This document shows, piece by piece, positions 1 through 9,283 of a stretch of DNA of 64,000 nucleotides (within the stretch, counting starts at the first letter, position 1; every line of letters begins with the position of its first letter). This DNA is from Pseudideonella sakaiensis (lineage in GTDB: Bacteria; Pseudomonadota; Gammaproteobacteria; Burkholderiales; Burkholderiaceae_C). The stretch is from the NCBI RefSeq assembly GCF_001293525.1, contig NZ_BBYR01000039.1, positions 1 to 64,000 on the forward strand, written 5' to 3'. A program made the translations under genes and the position numbers. The notes beneath the pieces were generated by a model, which saw only the letters and a list, made by a program, of their open reading frames with translations, searched no databases and was not told the DNA's origin.

Positions 1-650
<650 letters not shown>

Positions 651-917
651 GCGGCTGCTCGGGCGCGCGGCGCATCGCGACGGCGTCGAAGGGGCAGACG
701 CGCAGGCAGTCGGCACAGCCGGTGCAACCGGACGGGTCGTGCAGCACGGCCCGCTTCGATCCCCAGCCGCGCGGGTCCGCCGCCTCGAGCCACAGCACGT
801 GCGGCGCGCAGGCGGCCACGCAGCGCCCGCAGCCGGTGCAGCGGGCCGGGTCGATCAGCGGGCGGGCCTTGGCAGACACTCGGGGATTGTCGGCTCGCCC
901 CCCGCCCCGGAGACTGC

Positions 918-1970
918 ATGCCCCCTTGCCCCGCCCTGCCCGCTCGCCGACGTGCCTCGCGCCGGCAGACCCACCGCGCCCTGGCGGCCCTCGTCGCCGC
1001 GCTGCTCGGCGGCGCGGCCGCCGGCACCGCGGCCGAGCCGGCCCCGCCCGCCGGCCATCCGGCCGGCGCGAGCGCCCGCCCGCTCGAGGCACCCGGCCCG
1101 CAGGGTGCGCTGGCCGGCACGCTGCAGGACGCCGGCGCCGGCCGCCCGGTCGCGCTGCTGCTGGCGGGCTCGGGCCCCACCGACCGCGACGGCAACAGCG
1201 CGCTCGGCGTGCGCGCGGCACCGCTGCGGCTGCTGGCCGAGGGCCTGGCCGCGGCGGGCATCTCGAGCCTGCGTGCCGACAAGCGCGGCATGCTCGGCAG
1301 CCGCGCGGCCGTCGGGCCGGAGGGGCCGCACACCGTCGGCGCCTATGCCGAGGACGCGGCCCGCTGGGTGCGCCGGCTGCGCACCGACCCCGGCGCCGAC
1401 TGCGTCTGGCTGATCGGGCACAGCGAGGGCGGCCTGGTGGCGCTGCTGGCCGCGCAGGACCCGGTCGGCCTGTGCGGGCTGGTGCTGCTGGCCACGCCCG
1501 GCCGGCCGCTGGGCACGCTGCTGCGCGAGCAGTTCCGCGCCAACCCGGCGAACGGGCCGTTGCTGCCGGCGCTGCTCGGCACGCTGGACGCGCTCGAGGC
1601 CGGGCGCCCGGTCGAGCTGGCCGGCCAGCACCCGGCCGTGCAGGCGCTGTTCGCGCCGGCCAACCAGCCCTACTTCCGCGACGCACTGCCACGCGACCCG
1701 ACCGCGCTGGCGGCCGCGCTGCGGCGCCCGGTGCTCGTGGTGCAGGGCGAACGCGACCTGCAGGTGCTGCCGGCCGACGCCGCCGCGCTGGCGGCCGCGG
1801 CCCCGGCGGCCGAACGCTGGACCTCGCCGGCGATGAACCACGTGCTGAAGACGGCACCGGCCGACCGCGCGGGCAACCTCGCGACCTATGCGGACGCGAC
1901 GCTGCCGCTGGCGCCCGGGCTGGTGCAGGCGGTCGCGGGCTTCATCCAGCGGCACACGCCGGCGCGCTGA
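918..1970 (+). CDS. Exported alpha/beta hydrolase (S33-like)
   Basis: A 350-residue protein with a basic N-terminus and a hydrophobic stretch at about residues 21-38, consistent with a signal peptide. The mature part has the block AGSGPTDRDGNS (about 84-94), the nucleophile elbow GHSEGG with Ser169, and a late Asn-His near residue 307 that can supply the catalytic His. This pattern fits the dienelactone hydrolase/serine aminopeptidase-like group of alpha/beta hydrolases. The substrate is unknown. The ATG at 918 follows a GGAG about 6 bases upstream. The gene is divergent from the ferredoxin gene and convergent with nasA. Confidence 0.75.
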   Translation: MPPCPALPARRRASRRQTHRALAALVAALLGGAAAGTAAEPAPPAGHPAGASARPLEAPGPQGALAGTLQDAGAGRPVALLLAGSGPTDRDGNSALGVRAAPLRLLAEGLAAAGISSLRADKRGMLGSRAAVGPEGPHTVGAYAEDAARWVRRLRTDPGADCVWLIGHSEGGLVALLAAQDPVGLCGLVLLATPGRPLGTLLREQFRANPANGPLLPALLGTLDALEAGRPVELAGQHPAVQALFAPANQPYFRDALPRDPTALAAALRRPVLVVQGERDLQVLPADAAALAAAAPAAERWTSPAMNHVLKTAPADRAGNLATYADATLPLAPGLVQAVAGFIQRHTPAR

Positions 1971-1991
1971 AGCCGCCCCCCCGCCGCGCCT

Positions 1992-4748
1992 TCAGGCCGC
2001 GGCGCCGCGGCGGCCGCGCACCAGCGCCTTCAGCGCCGGCAGGCAGGAGCCGCAGGCGGTGCCGCAGCGCAGCTCGTCCTGCAGCCGGGCCAGGCAGGCC
2101 GCGTCGTCGTCCTCGCCGCCCTCTCCGCCCTCCCCGCCCCCCGGCTCGCCCGCGCCCTCCCCCGCCGCATGCAGCCGGGCCCGGATCGCGGCCTCGCCGA
2201 CGCCGTGGCAGCTGCAGACCAGCGGCCCGGCCGCGGGCCGCTCGACGGGCGGCACGCGGCCGGCCGCCAGCAGGGCCCGGCCCGGCACCGGCAGCGGCTC
2301 CTGCTGCAGCAGCCAGTCGCGCAGCCAGCCGGCCGCGGCGGTGTCGCCGCACAGCAGGTAGCCGTGCAGGCGGCGCTCGTCGTCGACGCGCACGCGGCGC
2401 GCCGTGCCGCGGCGCGGGTCCTCGTAGCGCAGCACGCCGGCGGCATCGAGGCCGAGCAGCTCGGCCACGGCCTGCAGCGGGCCGGGCGCCTCGTGCGCGA
2501 AGCGCAGCGCGAGCCCGAGCGGGCCCTCGGGCTCGCGGCCGATCGGGCGCACGTGGGCGTAGGCGCAGGCTTCGCCGAGCGCCTGCAGCGCGGCCTGGCG
2601 CGTCAGCACCGCGTCGGCCGGCAACCAGGCCGCGGCCTCCAGCTGCCACGGCAGGTCCGCCGCCTCGACGCGCACCGCCGCGTGCTTCAGCTCGGGTTGC
2701 TTCGAGCGGGGGCAGCGCTGCGGCGTGGTCAGCCGGTTGACCTGCGGCGCGTGCATCGCGATGAAGGCCTGCGCCGGTGCCACCGCGTCGCTCGGCCGCA
2801 CCGGCAGCAGCACGCTGCCGCGCCGCGAGCTCACGCGCACCAGCCGGCCGGGGCTCCAGTGGCGGCGGTCCAGCTCCTGCGGGTGCAGCTCGAGCGCCGG
2901 CTCGCCGCCATGCGCGGCGAGCCGCGCGAGCGTGCCGGTGCGCGTCATGCCATGCCACTGGTCGCGCCAGCGGCCGGTGGTCAGCGCGACCGGGTGGCGC
3001 GCATCGCGCGGCTCGGCCACCGGGCGCCACGCGGGCGCCTGGAAGCAGGCACGGCCGTCCGGCGTCGCGAAGACGCCGTCGCCGAACAGGCGCTCGCGGC
3101 CCACGCCCTGCGGCGCCGGCCACTGCACCGGCTGCCGTTCCAGCGCGGCCCAGTCCAGCCCGCTGATGTCGAGGTCGCGGCCGCGCGTGGCGGCGCGGTG
3201 CTCGCACCAGACCGCCTCGGCATCGGGCCAGTCGAAGCGCGCGCCGGTGTCGGGCAGGCGGCGCTGCAGGCGGCGCGCCACGTCGGCCGCGATGCGCCAG
3301 TCGGCACGCGCCTCGCCGGGCGGCGGCACCGCGGCGCGCACCCGGCTGATGCGGCGCTCGCTGTTCGTCACCGTGCCCTCCTTCTCGGCCCAGCTCGCCG
3401 CGGGCAGCAGCAGGTCGGCGAAGGCGGCGGTGGCCGCGCCGAGGTAGGCCTCCTGCAGCACGACGAAGGGGCAGCGCTCCAGCGCGCGGCGCACCAGGGC
3501 CTGGTCGGGCAGCGACTGCGCGGGGTTGGTGCAGGCGATCCACAGCGCCTGCAGCGCGCCGTCGGCCGCCGCCTCGAACAGCTCCAGCGCGGCCTTGCCG
3601 GGCCGCGCGGACAGCTCGACGCCGGGCGCCAGGCCCCACAGCGCCGCCACCTCGGCGCGGTGGGCCGGGTCCGCGACGAGGCGGTGCCCGGGCAGCAGGT
3701 GCGACAGGCCGCCGACCTCGCGCCCGCCCATCGCGTTCGGCTGCCCGGTCAGCGACAGCGGGCCCGCGCCGGGCCGGCCGATCCAGCCGGTGGCCAAGTG
3801 CAGGTTGATCAGCGAGGTGTTCTTGTCGGTGCCGGCATGGCTCTGGTTCAGGCCCATGCACCAGGCCGACAGCGTCGGCCCGTCGGCGAACCAGCGCGCG
3901 GCCTGCACGATGTCGGCCTCGGGCACGCCGCAGACCTTGGCCGCGACCGCCGGGCTGAACTCGCGCACCCGGTCGCGCAGCGCGTCGAAGCCGCGCGTGT
4001 GCGCGGCGATGTAGGCGGCGTCGGTGCGGCCCTCCCACAGCATCAGGTGCAGCATCGCGTGGTGCAGCACCACGTCGGTGCCCGGCAGGATGGGCAGGTG
4101 CAGGTCGGCCTCGGCGGCGGTCTCGGTGCGCCGCGGATCGACCACCACCACCTTCATCTGCGGTCGCGCGCGCCGCGCATCCTCCAGCCGGCGGTACAGC
4201 ACCGGGTGCGCCCAGGCCATGTTGGAGCCGGTGACGAAGACGGTGCCGGCCTGCGCCAGGTCGTCGTAGCAGGCGGGCACCGCATCGCTGCCCAGCGTGT
4301 CCTGGTAGCCGGCCACCGCACTGCTCATGCACAGGCGCGAGTTGGTATCCAGGTTGTTGGTGCGGACCAGGCCTTTCGCGAGCTTGTTGAAGACGTGGTA
4401 GTCCTCGGTCAGCAGCTGGCCCGACAGGTAGAAGCCGACGGCATCGGGGCCGTGCTGCGCGACGGCGTCGGCGAAGCGGGTGGCGACCTCGTCGAGCGCC
4501 TCGTCCCAGCCGAGCTCGGCCCAGGGGCCGCCGCGCACCGCGCGCCGCAACGGCCGGGTGGCGCGCACCTGGGCGGTGACGACGGGCGCCGCGGTGAGGT
4601 GCAGCGTCTGGCCCTTGCTGCACAGCCGGCCGCGGTTGGCCGGGTGCTCGGGATCGCCGCGCACGCCGGTGACGACGCCGTCCGCGTGCGCGACGAGCAC
4701 GCCGCAGCCGACGCCGCAGTAGGGGCAGGTGCTGCGGGTCTCGGGCAT
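1992..4748 (-). CDS. nasA: Assimilatory nitrate reductase catalytic subunit
   Basis: A 918-residue molybdopterin oxidoreductase that reduces nitrate to nitrite in the cytoplasm. The N-terminal [4Fe-4S] motif is visible (C8, C11, C15, C43), followed by the Mo-bis-MGD domains including GLNQSHAGTDKN and GQPNAMGGREVGG. A C-terminal bacterioferritin-associated-ferredoxin-like [2Fe-2S] domain lies at about residues 842-918 (CSC...CGTACGSC), as in Klebsiella-type NasA. That domain is interrupted by a Gly/Glu/Asp-rich insert. An ATG at 4748 was chosen over a longer frame from 4790 because the latter would run into nirD. The gene is the last of nirB-nirD-nasA, 22 bases after nirD. No separate flavoprotein subunit gene is nearby. 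Confidence 0.93.
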   Translation of the reverse strand: MPETRSTCPYCGVGCGVLVAHADGVVTGVRGDPEHPANRGRLCSKGQTLHLTAAPVVTAQVRATRPLRRAVRGGPWAELGWDEALDEVATRFADAVAQHGPDAVGFYLSGQLLTEDYHVFNKLAKGLVRTNNLDTNSRLCMSSAVAGYQDTLGSDAVPACYDDLAQAGTVFVTGSNMAWAHPVLYRRLEDARRARPQMKVVVVDPRRTETAAEADLHLPILPGTDVVLHHAMLHLMLWEGRTDAAYIAAHTRGFDALRDRVREFSPAVAAKVCGVPEADIVQAARWFADGPTLSAWCMGLNQSHAGTDKNTSLINLHLATGWIGRPGAGPLSLTGQPNAMGGREVGGLSHLLPGHRLVADPAHRAEVAALWGLAPGVELSARPGKAALELFEAAADGALQALWIACTNPAQSLPDQALVRRALERCPFVVLQEAYLGAATAAFADLLLPAASWAEKEGTVTNSERRISRVRAAVPPPGEARADWRIAADVARRLQRRLPDTGARFDWPDAEAVWCEHRAATRGRDLDISGLDWAALERQPVQWPAPQGVGRERLFGDGVFATPDGRACFQAPAWRPVAEPRDARHPVALTTGRWRDQWHGMTRTGTLARLAAHGGEPALELHPQELDRRHWSPGRLVRVSSRRGSVLLPVRPSDAVAPAQAFIAMHAPQVNRLTTPQRCPRSKQPELKHAAVRVEAADLPWQLEAAAWLPADAVLTRQAALQALGEACAYAHVRPIGREPEGPLGLALRFAHEAPGPLQAVAELLGLDAAGVLRYEDPRRGTARRVRVDDERRLHGYLLCGDTAAAGWLRDWLLQQEPLPVPGRALLAAGRVPPVERPAAGPLVCSCHGVGEAAIRARLHAAGEGAGEPGGGEGGEGGEDDDAACLARLQDELRCGTACGSCLPALKALVRGRRGAAA

Positions 4749-4770
4749 CGTCGGGCGGGCGCGGGTGGGC

Positions 4771-5118
4771 TCAGGCCTCGGCCGGCACACCGACGTGGCG
4801 CAGTTCCTCGGCGTCCAGCAGCACCGCGCCGTCCTCGAGCCTGACCCGGAAGCACGGCGTGCAGCCGCTGTCGGGCGCCTGCGCCCGGCCGTCGGCGAGG
4901 CCGATGGTCCAGGCGTGCAGCGGGCAGGTGACGCCCTGGTCGCCGACGATGCCCTGCGACAGCGGCCCGCCCTTGTGCGGGCAGCGGTCGAGCAGCGCGA
5001 ACACGCGGTCGTCGGCGGTGCGGAACACCGCCACCTCGGGCCCCTGCGCCCGCGCGACGCGGCGCGCGCCGAGGCGCGGGATCTCGTCGACGCGGCAGAT
5101 GCGGATCCAGTCGCTCAT
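4771..5118 (-). CDS. nirD: Nitrite reductase (NADH) small subunit, Rieske-like
   Basis: A 115-residue protein with the Rieske [2Fe-2S] ligand pairs C46-P-H48 and C65-P-L-H68 (blocks CPHKGGPLS and CPLHAW). It belongs to the NirD family that keeps the cluster ligands. It partners NirB in the NADH-dependent six-electron reduction of nitrite to ammonium. It lies 46 bases downstream of nirB and 22 bases upstream of nasA in the same orientation, so all three are probably transcribed together from the leader upstream of nirB. Confidence 0.93.
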   Translation of the reverse strand: MSDWIRICRVDEIPRLGARRVARAQGPEVAVFRTADDRVFALLDRCPHKGGPLSQGIVGDQGVTCPLHAWTIGLADGRAQAPDSGCTPCFRVRLEDGAVLLDAEELRHVGVPAEA

Positions 5119-5164
5119 CGCACCACCCCGATCGCCCGTGAGGGGCGGCAGGCCCTTGCGCCGC

Positions 5165-7666
5165 TCATACCGTCTCCCCCGAGCGCACGTCCAGCCGGGC
5201 CACCGGCTCGAACTGCCGCAGGTCCACCCGCGCCTTCTCGTGCTCGAACCAGGGATCGGGTTCGCCGGACAGCGCGAACTGCAGCTGCTCCCACAGCGCG
5301 CGCCGGCCCTCGGCGTCGTCGAGGATGCGGCGCTTGACGTGGTCCATGCCGACGCGCTGCAGGTAGTGCACCGTGCGCTCCAGGTACCAGCCCTCCAGCC
5401 GGTAGAGCTGCAGGAAGGCGCCGCTGACCTCCAGCACCTCCTCGGCCGTCTTCAGCTTGCACAGGAACTGGGCCACCTCGGTCTTGATGCCGCCATTGCC
5501 GCCGATGTAGATCTCCCAGCCGGAGTCGACGCCGATCACGCCGACGTCCTTGATGCCGCTCTCCGCGCAGTTGCGCGGGCAGCCGCTGACGGCCAGCTTC
5601 ACCTTGTGCGGCGCATACATGCGCCACAGCGCGCGCTCCAGGTCCTTGCCCATCTGGGTCGAGTCCTGGGTGCCGAAGCGGCACCACTCGCTGCCGACGC
5701 AGGTCTTCACGGTGCGCAGCGCCTTCGCATAGGCGTGGCCGCTGGGCATGCCGATCGCCTGCCAGACGGCCGGCAGGTCCTCCTTCTTCACGCCGAGCAG
5801 GTCGATGCGCTGGCCGCCGGTGACCTTGACGGTGGGGATGCGGAAGCGGTCCACCGCGTCGGCGATGCGGCGCAGCTCGTCGGCGGTGGTCTCGCCGCCC
5901 CACATGCGCGGGATCACGCTGTAGCTGCCGTCCTTCTGGATGTTCGCGTGGCTGCGCTCGTTGATGAAGCGGCTCTGCGGATCGTCCTCGGCCTCCTTCG
6001 GCCAGGTGCTGATCAGGTAGTAGTTGACCGCCGGCCGGCAGGTCGCGCAGCCGTTCGGCGTGCGCCAGTCGAGCGCGCGGTAGACGGCGTCGATGCTCGT
6101 CAGGCGGCGCTCGCGGATCGCGTCGCGCACCGCCTGGTGGCCGTGCTCGGTGCAGCCGCAGACCGCCTTCGTCTTCGGCGCCGCGCTGTAGTCGCCGCCG
6201 GCGGTCATCATCAGGATCTGCTCCACCAGGCCGGTGCAGGAGCCGCAGCTCGCGCTCGCCTTGGTGTGGCGGCGCACCTCGTCCAGCGTGAACAGGCCCT
6301 GGGTCTTGATGGCCTGGCAGATGCGGCCCTTGGTGACGCCGTTGCAGCCGCAGACCTCGTCGCCGTCGGCCATCGCGGCGGCCCGGTTCACGCCCTGGTG
6401 GCCGGTGTCGCCGAGGCTGCTCTCGCCCCACATCAGGCGCTCGCGCAGCTCGTCGATCGGCCGGCCCTCGCGCATCAGCTTGAAGTACCACGCGCCGTCG
6501 ACGGTGTCGCCGTACAGGCAGGCGCCGACCAGGCGGTCGTCCTTCAGCACCAGCTTCTTGTAGACGCCGCCGGCCGGGTCGCTGAGCACGATCTGCTCGG
6601 TGCCCTCGCCGCCCATGAAGTCGCCGGCGCTGAACAGGTCGATGCCGGTGACCTTCAGCTTGGTGCTGACCTGGCTGCCGGTGTAGCGGCCGATGCCGAA
6701 CTGCGCGAGGTGGGTCGCGCAGACCCGCGCCTGCTCGAACAGCGGCGCCACCAGGCCGTAGGCGATGCCGCGGTGGGCCGCGCATTCGCCGACCGCGTAG
6801 ATGCGCGGGTCGGTGACGGTCTGCAGCGTGTCGCTCACGACGATGCCGCGCTGGCAGTGCAGGCCGGCCGCCTCGGCCAGCGCACTGTCGGGGCGGATGC
6901 CGGCGGCCATCACGACCAGGTCGGCCGGGATCTCGCGCCCGTCCTTGAAGCGCACCGCGCCGACGCGCGGCGCACCATCGCCGGCCGGCGCGGGCAGCAG
7001 GGCCTCGGTCTGCGCGCCCATCTCGAAGCGGATGCCGCGCGCCTCCAGCGCGCCGCGCAGCAGCCCGCCGGCCGCTTCGTCGAGCTGCCGCTCCATCAGC
7101 CAGGGCATCAGGTGCACCACCGTCACCTGCATGCCGCGGCGCGCCAGCCCGTTGGCCGCCTCCAGGCCGAGCAGGCCGCCGCCGATCACCACCGCATGCC
7201 GGTGGCGCGCGGCGGCCTCGATCATGGCCTGGGTGTCGGCGATGTCGCGGTAGGCCACCACGCCGGGCAGCTCGCGGCCCGGCACCGGCAGGATGAAGGG
7301 CAGGCTGCCGGTGGCCACCAGCAGCCGGTCGTAGGGCGCCACCGTGCCGTCGTCGGCCCGCACGACGCGCCGCACGCGGTCGATCGCGGTGACGCGGCAG
7401 CCGGTGCGCAGCGTGATGCCCTGGGCCGCATACCAGTCCAGCGGGTTCAGCACGATCTCGTCCAGCGTCTGCTCGCCGGCCAGCACCGGCGACAGCAGGA
7501 TGCGGTTGTAGTTCGGGTGCGGCTCGGCGCCGAACACCGTCACCTCGTAGAGATCGGGTGCGATCTTCAGCAGCTCCTCGACGGTGCGGATGCCGGCCAT
7601 GCCGTTGCCGACCACGACGAGGCGGGGTCGGTCCGGTGGCGGCGGCTGTCTGGTGGCTTGCAACAT
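5165..7666 (-). CDS. nirB: Nitrite reductase (NADH) large subunit
   Basis: An 833-residue siroheme flavoprotein. The N-terminal FAD-binding VVVGNGMAG lies at residues 17-25, followed by an NAD-binding Rossmann region (VVIGGGLLGLEAA). Two BFD-like [2Fe-2S] regions begin with CGCNG and CGCTEHG. The siroheme-[4Fe-4S] cysteines are C656, C662, C696 and C700 (CVGSEWC...CPRNC). Length matches the family. The ATG at 7666 starts MLQATRQ just before the FAD motif. The open frame continues upstream to 9274, but that extension is antisense to nasR and is not coding. It is the first gene of the nirB-nirD-nasA unit and has an attenuator leader. Confidence 0.95.
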   Translation of the reverse strand: MLQATRQPPPPDRPRLVVVGNGMAGIRTVEELLKIAPDLYEVTVFGAEPHPNYNRILLSPVLAGEQTLDEIVLNPLDWYAAQGITLRTGCRVTAIDRVRRVVRADDGTVAPYDRLLVATGSLPFILPVPGRELPGVVAYRDIADTQAMIEAAARHRHAVVIGGGLLGLEAANGLARRGMQVTVVHLMPWLMERQLDEAAGGLLRGALEARGIRFEMGAQTEALLPAPAGDGAPRVGAVRFKDGREIPADLVVMAAGIRPDSALAEAAGLHCQRGIVVSDTLQTVTDPRIYAVGECAAHRGIAYGLVAPLFEQARVCATHLAQFGIGRYTGSQVSTKLKVTGIDLFSAGDFMGGEGTEQIVLSDPAGGVYKKLVLKDDRLVGACLYGDTVDGAWYFKLMREGRPIDELRERLMWGESSLGDTGHQGVNRAAAMADGDEVCGCNGVTKGRICQAIKTQGLFTLDEVRRHTKASASCGSCTGLVEQILMMTAGGDYSAAPKTKAVCGCTEHGHQAVRDAIRERRLTSIDAVYRALDWRTPNGCATCRPAVNYYLISTWPKEAEDDPQSRFINERSHANIQKDGSYSVIPRMWGGETTADELRRIADAVDRFRIPTVKVTGGQRIDLLGVKKEDLPAVWQAIGMPSGHAYAKALRTVKTCVGSEWCRFGTQDSTQMGKDLERALWRMYAPHKVKLAVSGCPRNCAESGIKDVGVIGVDSGWEIYIGGNGGIKTEVAQFLCKLKTAEEVLEVSGAFLQLYRLEGWYLERTVHYLQRVGMDHVKRRILDDAEGRRALWEQLQFALSGEPDPWFEHEKARVDLRQFEPVARLDVRSGETV

Positions 7667-7722
7667 CCTCGGGCCCTCGGCCGGCGTGGCACGCACGCCG
7701 GGCAGTGAACGACGCAACAATG

Positions 7723-7785
7723 AAAAAAGGCGTCTCGACCGCCGCAGCCGATGAACGCATCGGCTGCGGCTGGTCGGACGCCTTT
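7723..7785 (-). terminator. Leader attenuator terminator upstream of nirB
   Basis: Reading the minus strand, AAAGGCGTC (plus 7777-7785) pairs with GACGCCTTT (plus 7726-7734). The stem continues through CGACC/GGTCG and an inner arm AGCCGCAGCCGATG/CATCGGCTGCGGC around a CGTT loop. It runs into six U at 7728-7723. It lies 57 bases before the nirB start codon, so it would stop transcription of nirBD-nasA unless it is prevented from forming. Its 5' arm is shared with the second ANTAR-type hairpin. Confidence 0.9.
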
Positions 7786-7818
7786 GTCCGCGAGGAAGGC
7801 GACGTCCTTGCCGCCTTC
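7775..7818 (-). promoter_or_regulatory. Tandem hexaloop hairpins (ANTAR RNA target) in the nirB leader
   Basis: On the minus strand, hairpin P1 (plus 7795-7818) has a 9-pair stem GAAGGCGGC/GTCGCCTTC, with one G-U pair, and hexaloop AAGGAC. A 4-base linker (CTCG) follows. Hairpin P2 (plus 7775-7790) has a 5-pair stem CGGAC/GTCCG and hexaloop AAAGGC. Both loops have A at position 1 and G at position 4, the signature known for RNAs bound by ANTAR proteins. P2 contains the 5' arm of the terminator, so binding of an ANTAR protein to P1-P2 would exclude the terminator. NasR is encoded next door on the other strand. Confidence 0.87.
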
Positions 7819-7831
7819 GCAGGACCGGGGC

Positions 7832-7849
7832 ATGCACGGAGCGTGCCTG
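7832..7849 (-). promoter_or_regulatory. Sigma54 -24/-12 promoter of nirB-nirD-nasA
   Basis: The minus strand reads CAGGCACGCTCCGTGCAT. Against the consensus CTGGCACGNNNNTTGCAT it differs at two positions and keeps the essential GG and GC doublets with the correct 12-base offset. The predicted start point is near 7822, only about 4 bases before hairpin P1. A matching element precedes nrtA, which strengthens the call. I see no clear NtrC site pair. Confidence 0.75.
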
Positions 7850-7963
7850 CGCGTCGGCCGGCGCGGCGGCCCCGTTCGCGCCCGCGCGAGGCCGCCGGCG
7901 ACCCAGCGCGGTGCATCGCCGCCCCGTCGTGGCGCCTCGCACGGGCTTTGCTACGTCCCTCCG

Positions 7964-9157
7964 GTGAACCCCACGCTCGCCTTCCTGCTCGCTGCCCGGC
8001 GCAGCGAGATCCATGGCCTGGAGCAGCTGCGCGCCACCAGCGAGCTGGTGCGCGGCATGAGCGAGTGGGTGCACCGGCTGCAGCGCGAGCGCGGCGCCTC
8101 CAACCTGTTCATCGCGTCGCGCGGCCAGCGCTTCGCGGCCGAGCGCCAGCAGTGCGTCGACGACAGCCAGCAGGTCGAGCAGGCCGTGCGCGCCCGGCAC
8201 TTCGCCGCGGTCGAGGACCCGAGCGCCGTCTATGGCGGCGTGCGCCTGCTCAGCCGCATCGCCCAGCTGCTGCAGGCGCTCGACGGGCTGCCGCAGCTGC
8301 GCCGCCGCGTCGCGCTGCGCGAGCTCTCTGCCGCGCAGGCGGCCGAGGCCTACACCGCGCTGATCGCGGCGCTGCTGGCGGTCGTCTTCGAGGCCGCCGA
8401 CACCGCCGCCGACCCGCGTATCTCGCGCGCCCTCGTGGCGCTGTTCCACCTGATGCAGGGCAAGGAGCTGGCGGGCCAGGAGCGCGCCGCGGGCACGGCC
8501 GCCTTCGCAGCCGGATCGGTGGACGCCCAGGCGCTGCAGCGCCTGCAGCACCTGGTCGAGGGCCAGGAGCGCTGCTTCCAGGTCGTGCAGGACTTCGCCG
8601 AGCCGATGCTGTGCACGATGTGGCAGCACCTGCAGGCCGGCGAGGCCTCGCGCGCGGTCGAGCAGCTGCGCGCCGGCCTGCGCGCCGAGGGCCCGGTGCG
8701 CGACGGCGCGGCCGGCGGCGAGCACTGGTTCGCCGCGACGACGCGGCGCATCGATGCGATGCGGCTGGTCGAGGACGCGGCCACCAGCGCGCTCGTCGCG
8801 CTGTGCGAGGCCCGGCTCGCCGAGGTGCGCGAGGCGCCGGCGACGCCGCAGGCCGCGCCGGCGCCGCAGGGCGCGCCGGACCTGCTCGGCCCGCACCTGG
8901 GGCGCTCGCTGATGGACCTGGTGCAGGAGCAGGCCTGCCGGCTGCAGCGCATGAGCGACGAGCTCGCGTCGGCCCAGGGCGCGCTGCGCGAGCGCAAGCT
9001 CGTCGAGCGCGCGAAGGGCCTGCTGATGGAGCGCCGCGGCCTCGGCGAGGAGGCCGCCTACCGGCTGCTGCGCCAGACCGCGATGCAGCGCCACCGCCGC
9101 CTCGGCGAGGTGGCCGAGGCGGTGCTGCAGATGGGGCCGCTGATCGACGGGCTGTAA
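7964..9157 (+). CDS. nasR: Nitrate/nitrite-responsive ANTAR transcription antiterminator
   Basis: A 397-residue protein, close to the length of Klebsiella NasR. Residues about 10-300 are an all-helical NIT (nitrate/nitrite sensing) domain that begins with the helix around EWVHRLQRERGASNLFIASRG. The last 75 or so residues are an ANTAR RNA-binding domain with the coiled start LMDLVQEQA and the core ERAKGLLMERRGLGEEAAYRLLRQTAM. The start is GTG at 7964; an upstream in-frame extension to 7751 would run through the nirB leader and lacks family similarity. It should bind the paired hexaloop hairpins in the two leaders described here and prevent termination when nitrate or nitrite is bound. Confidence 0.92.
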   Translation: MNPTLAFLLAARRSEIHGLEQLRATSELVRGMSEWVHRLQRERGASNLFIASRGQRFAAERQQCVDDSQQVEQAVRARHFAAVEDPSAVYGGVRLLSRIAQLLQALDGLPQLRRRVALRELSAAQAAEAYTALIAALLAVVFEAADTAADPRISRALVALFHLMQGKELAGQERAAGTAAFAAGSVDAQALQRLQHLVEGQERCFQVVQDFAEPMLCTMWQHLQAGEASRAVEQLRAGLRAEGPVRDGAAGGEHWFAATTRRIDAMRLVEDAATSALVALCEARLAEVREAPATPQAAPAPQGAPDLLGPHLGRSLMDLVQEQACRLQRMSDELASAQGALRERKLVERAKGLLMERRGLGEEAAYRLLRQTAMQRHRRLGEVAEAVLQMGPLIDGL

Positions 9158-9196
9158 GCGGCACGGGCCGACGGCCGGGCCGGGTGGGGACCGAAG

Positions 9197-9214
9197 CTGG
9201 CACGCATTCTGCGT
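9197..9214 (+). promoter_or_regulatory. Sigma54 -24/-12 promoter of nrtABD
   Basis: CTGGCACGCATTCTGCGT matches CTGGCACGNNNNTTGCAT except at two positions, with GG at 9199-9200 and GC at 9211-9212 correctly spaced. The predicted start point is near 9224, five bases before hairpin P1 of the leader. It lies 40 bases after the nasR stop codon, so nrtABD can be transcribed independently of nasR. Confidence 0.8.
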
Positions 9215-9228
9215 ACACGGATCCCGAC

Positions 9229-9283
9229 GGGCCAACGGCGGCCCAGCCTGGTGCAGAGCCAGGGTCCAGGACAACGGCGTCCT
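9229..9283 (+). promoter_or_regulatory. Tandem hexaloop hairpins (ANTAR RNA target) in the nrtA leader
   Basis: Hairpin P1 is GGGCC/GGCCC (9229-9233 with 9240-9244) around the loop AACGGC. Hairpin P2 is AGGAC/GTCCT (9268-9272 with 9279-9283) around an identical loop AACGGC. Both loops have A1 and G4, the ANTAR signature. The 23-base linker holds a small hairpin, CCTGG/CCAGG (9247-9263). The P2 loop and 3' arm form the 5' arm of the terminator that follows, so P2 and the terminator exclude each other. Confidence 0.9.

Noticed and set aside
4749-4790. A 14-codon N-terminal extension of nasA
   Set aside because: It would overlap nirD and precedes the standard start close to the first Fe-S cysteine.
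2169-4844. An 891-codon open frame antisense to nasA
   Set aside because: The composition (His/Gln/Arg/Gly) is that of an antisense reading of a GC-rich gene. NasA on the other strand is unmistakable.
4859-7708. A 949-codon open frame antisense to nirB
   Set aside because: It is a shadow of nirB with no recognisable domain or ribosome-binding site.
7850-7963. NtrC binding sites upstream of the nirB sigma54 promoter
   Set aside because: Only a half-site (CGGTGCA near 7909) was seen. No convincing dyad was found, so no feature was listed.
7667-9274. N-terminal extension of nirB
   Set aside because: The frame is open but antisense to nasR and covers the leader and terminator. The family start is just before the FAD motif at 7666.
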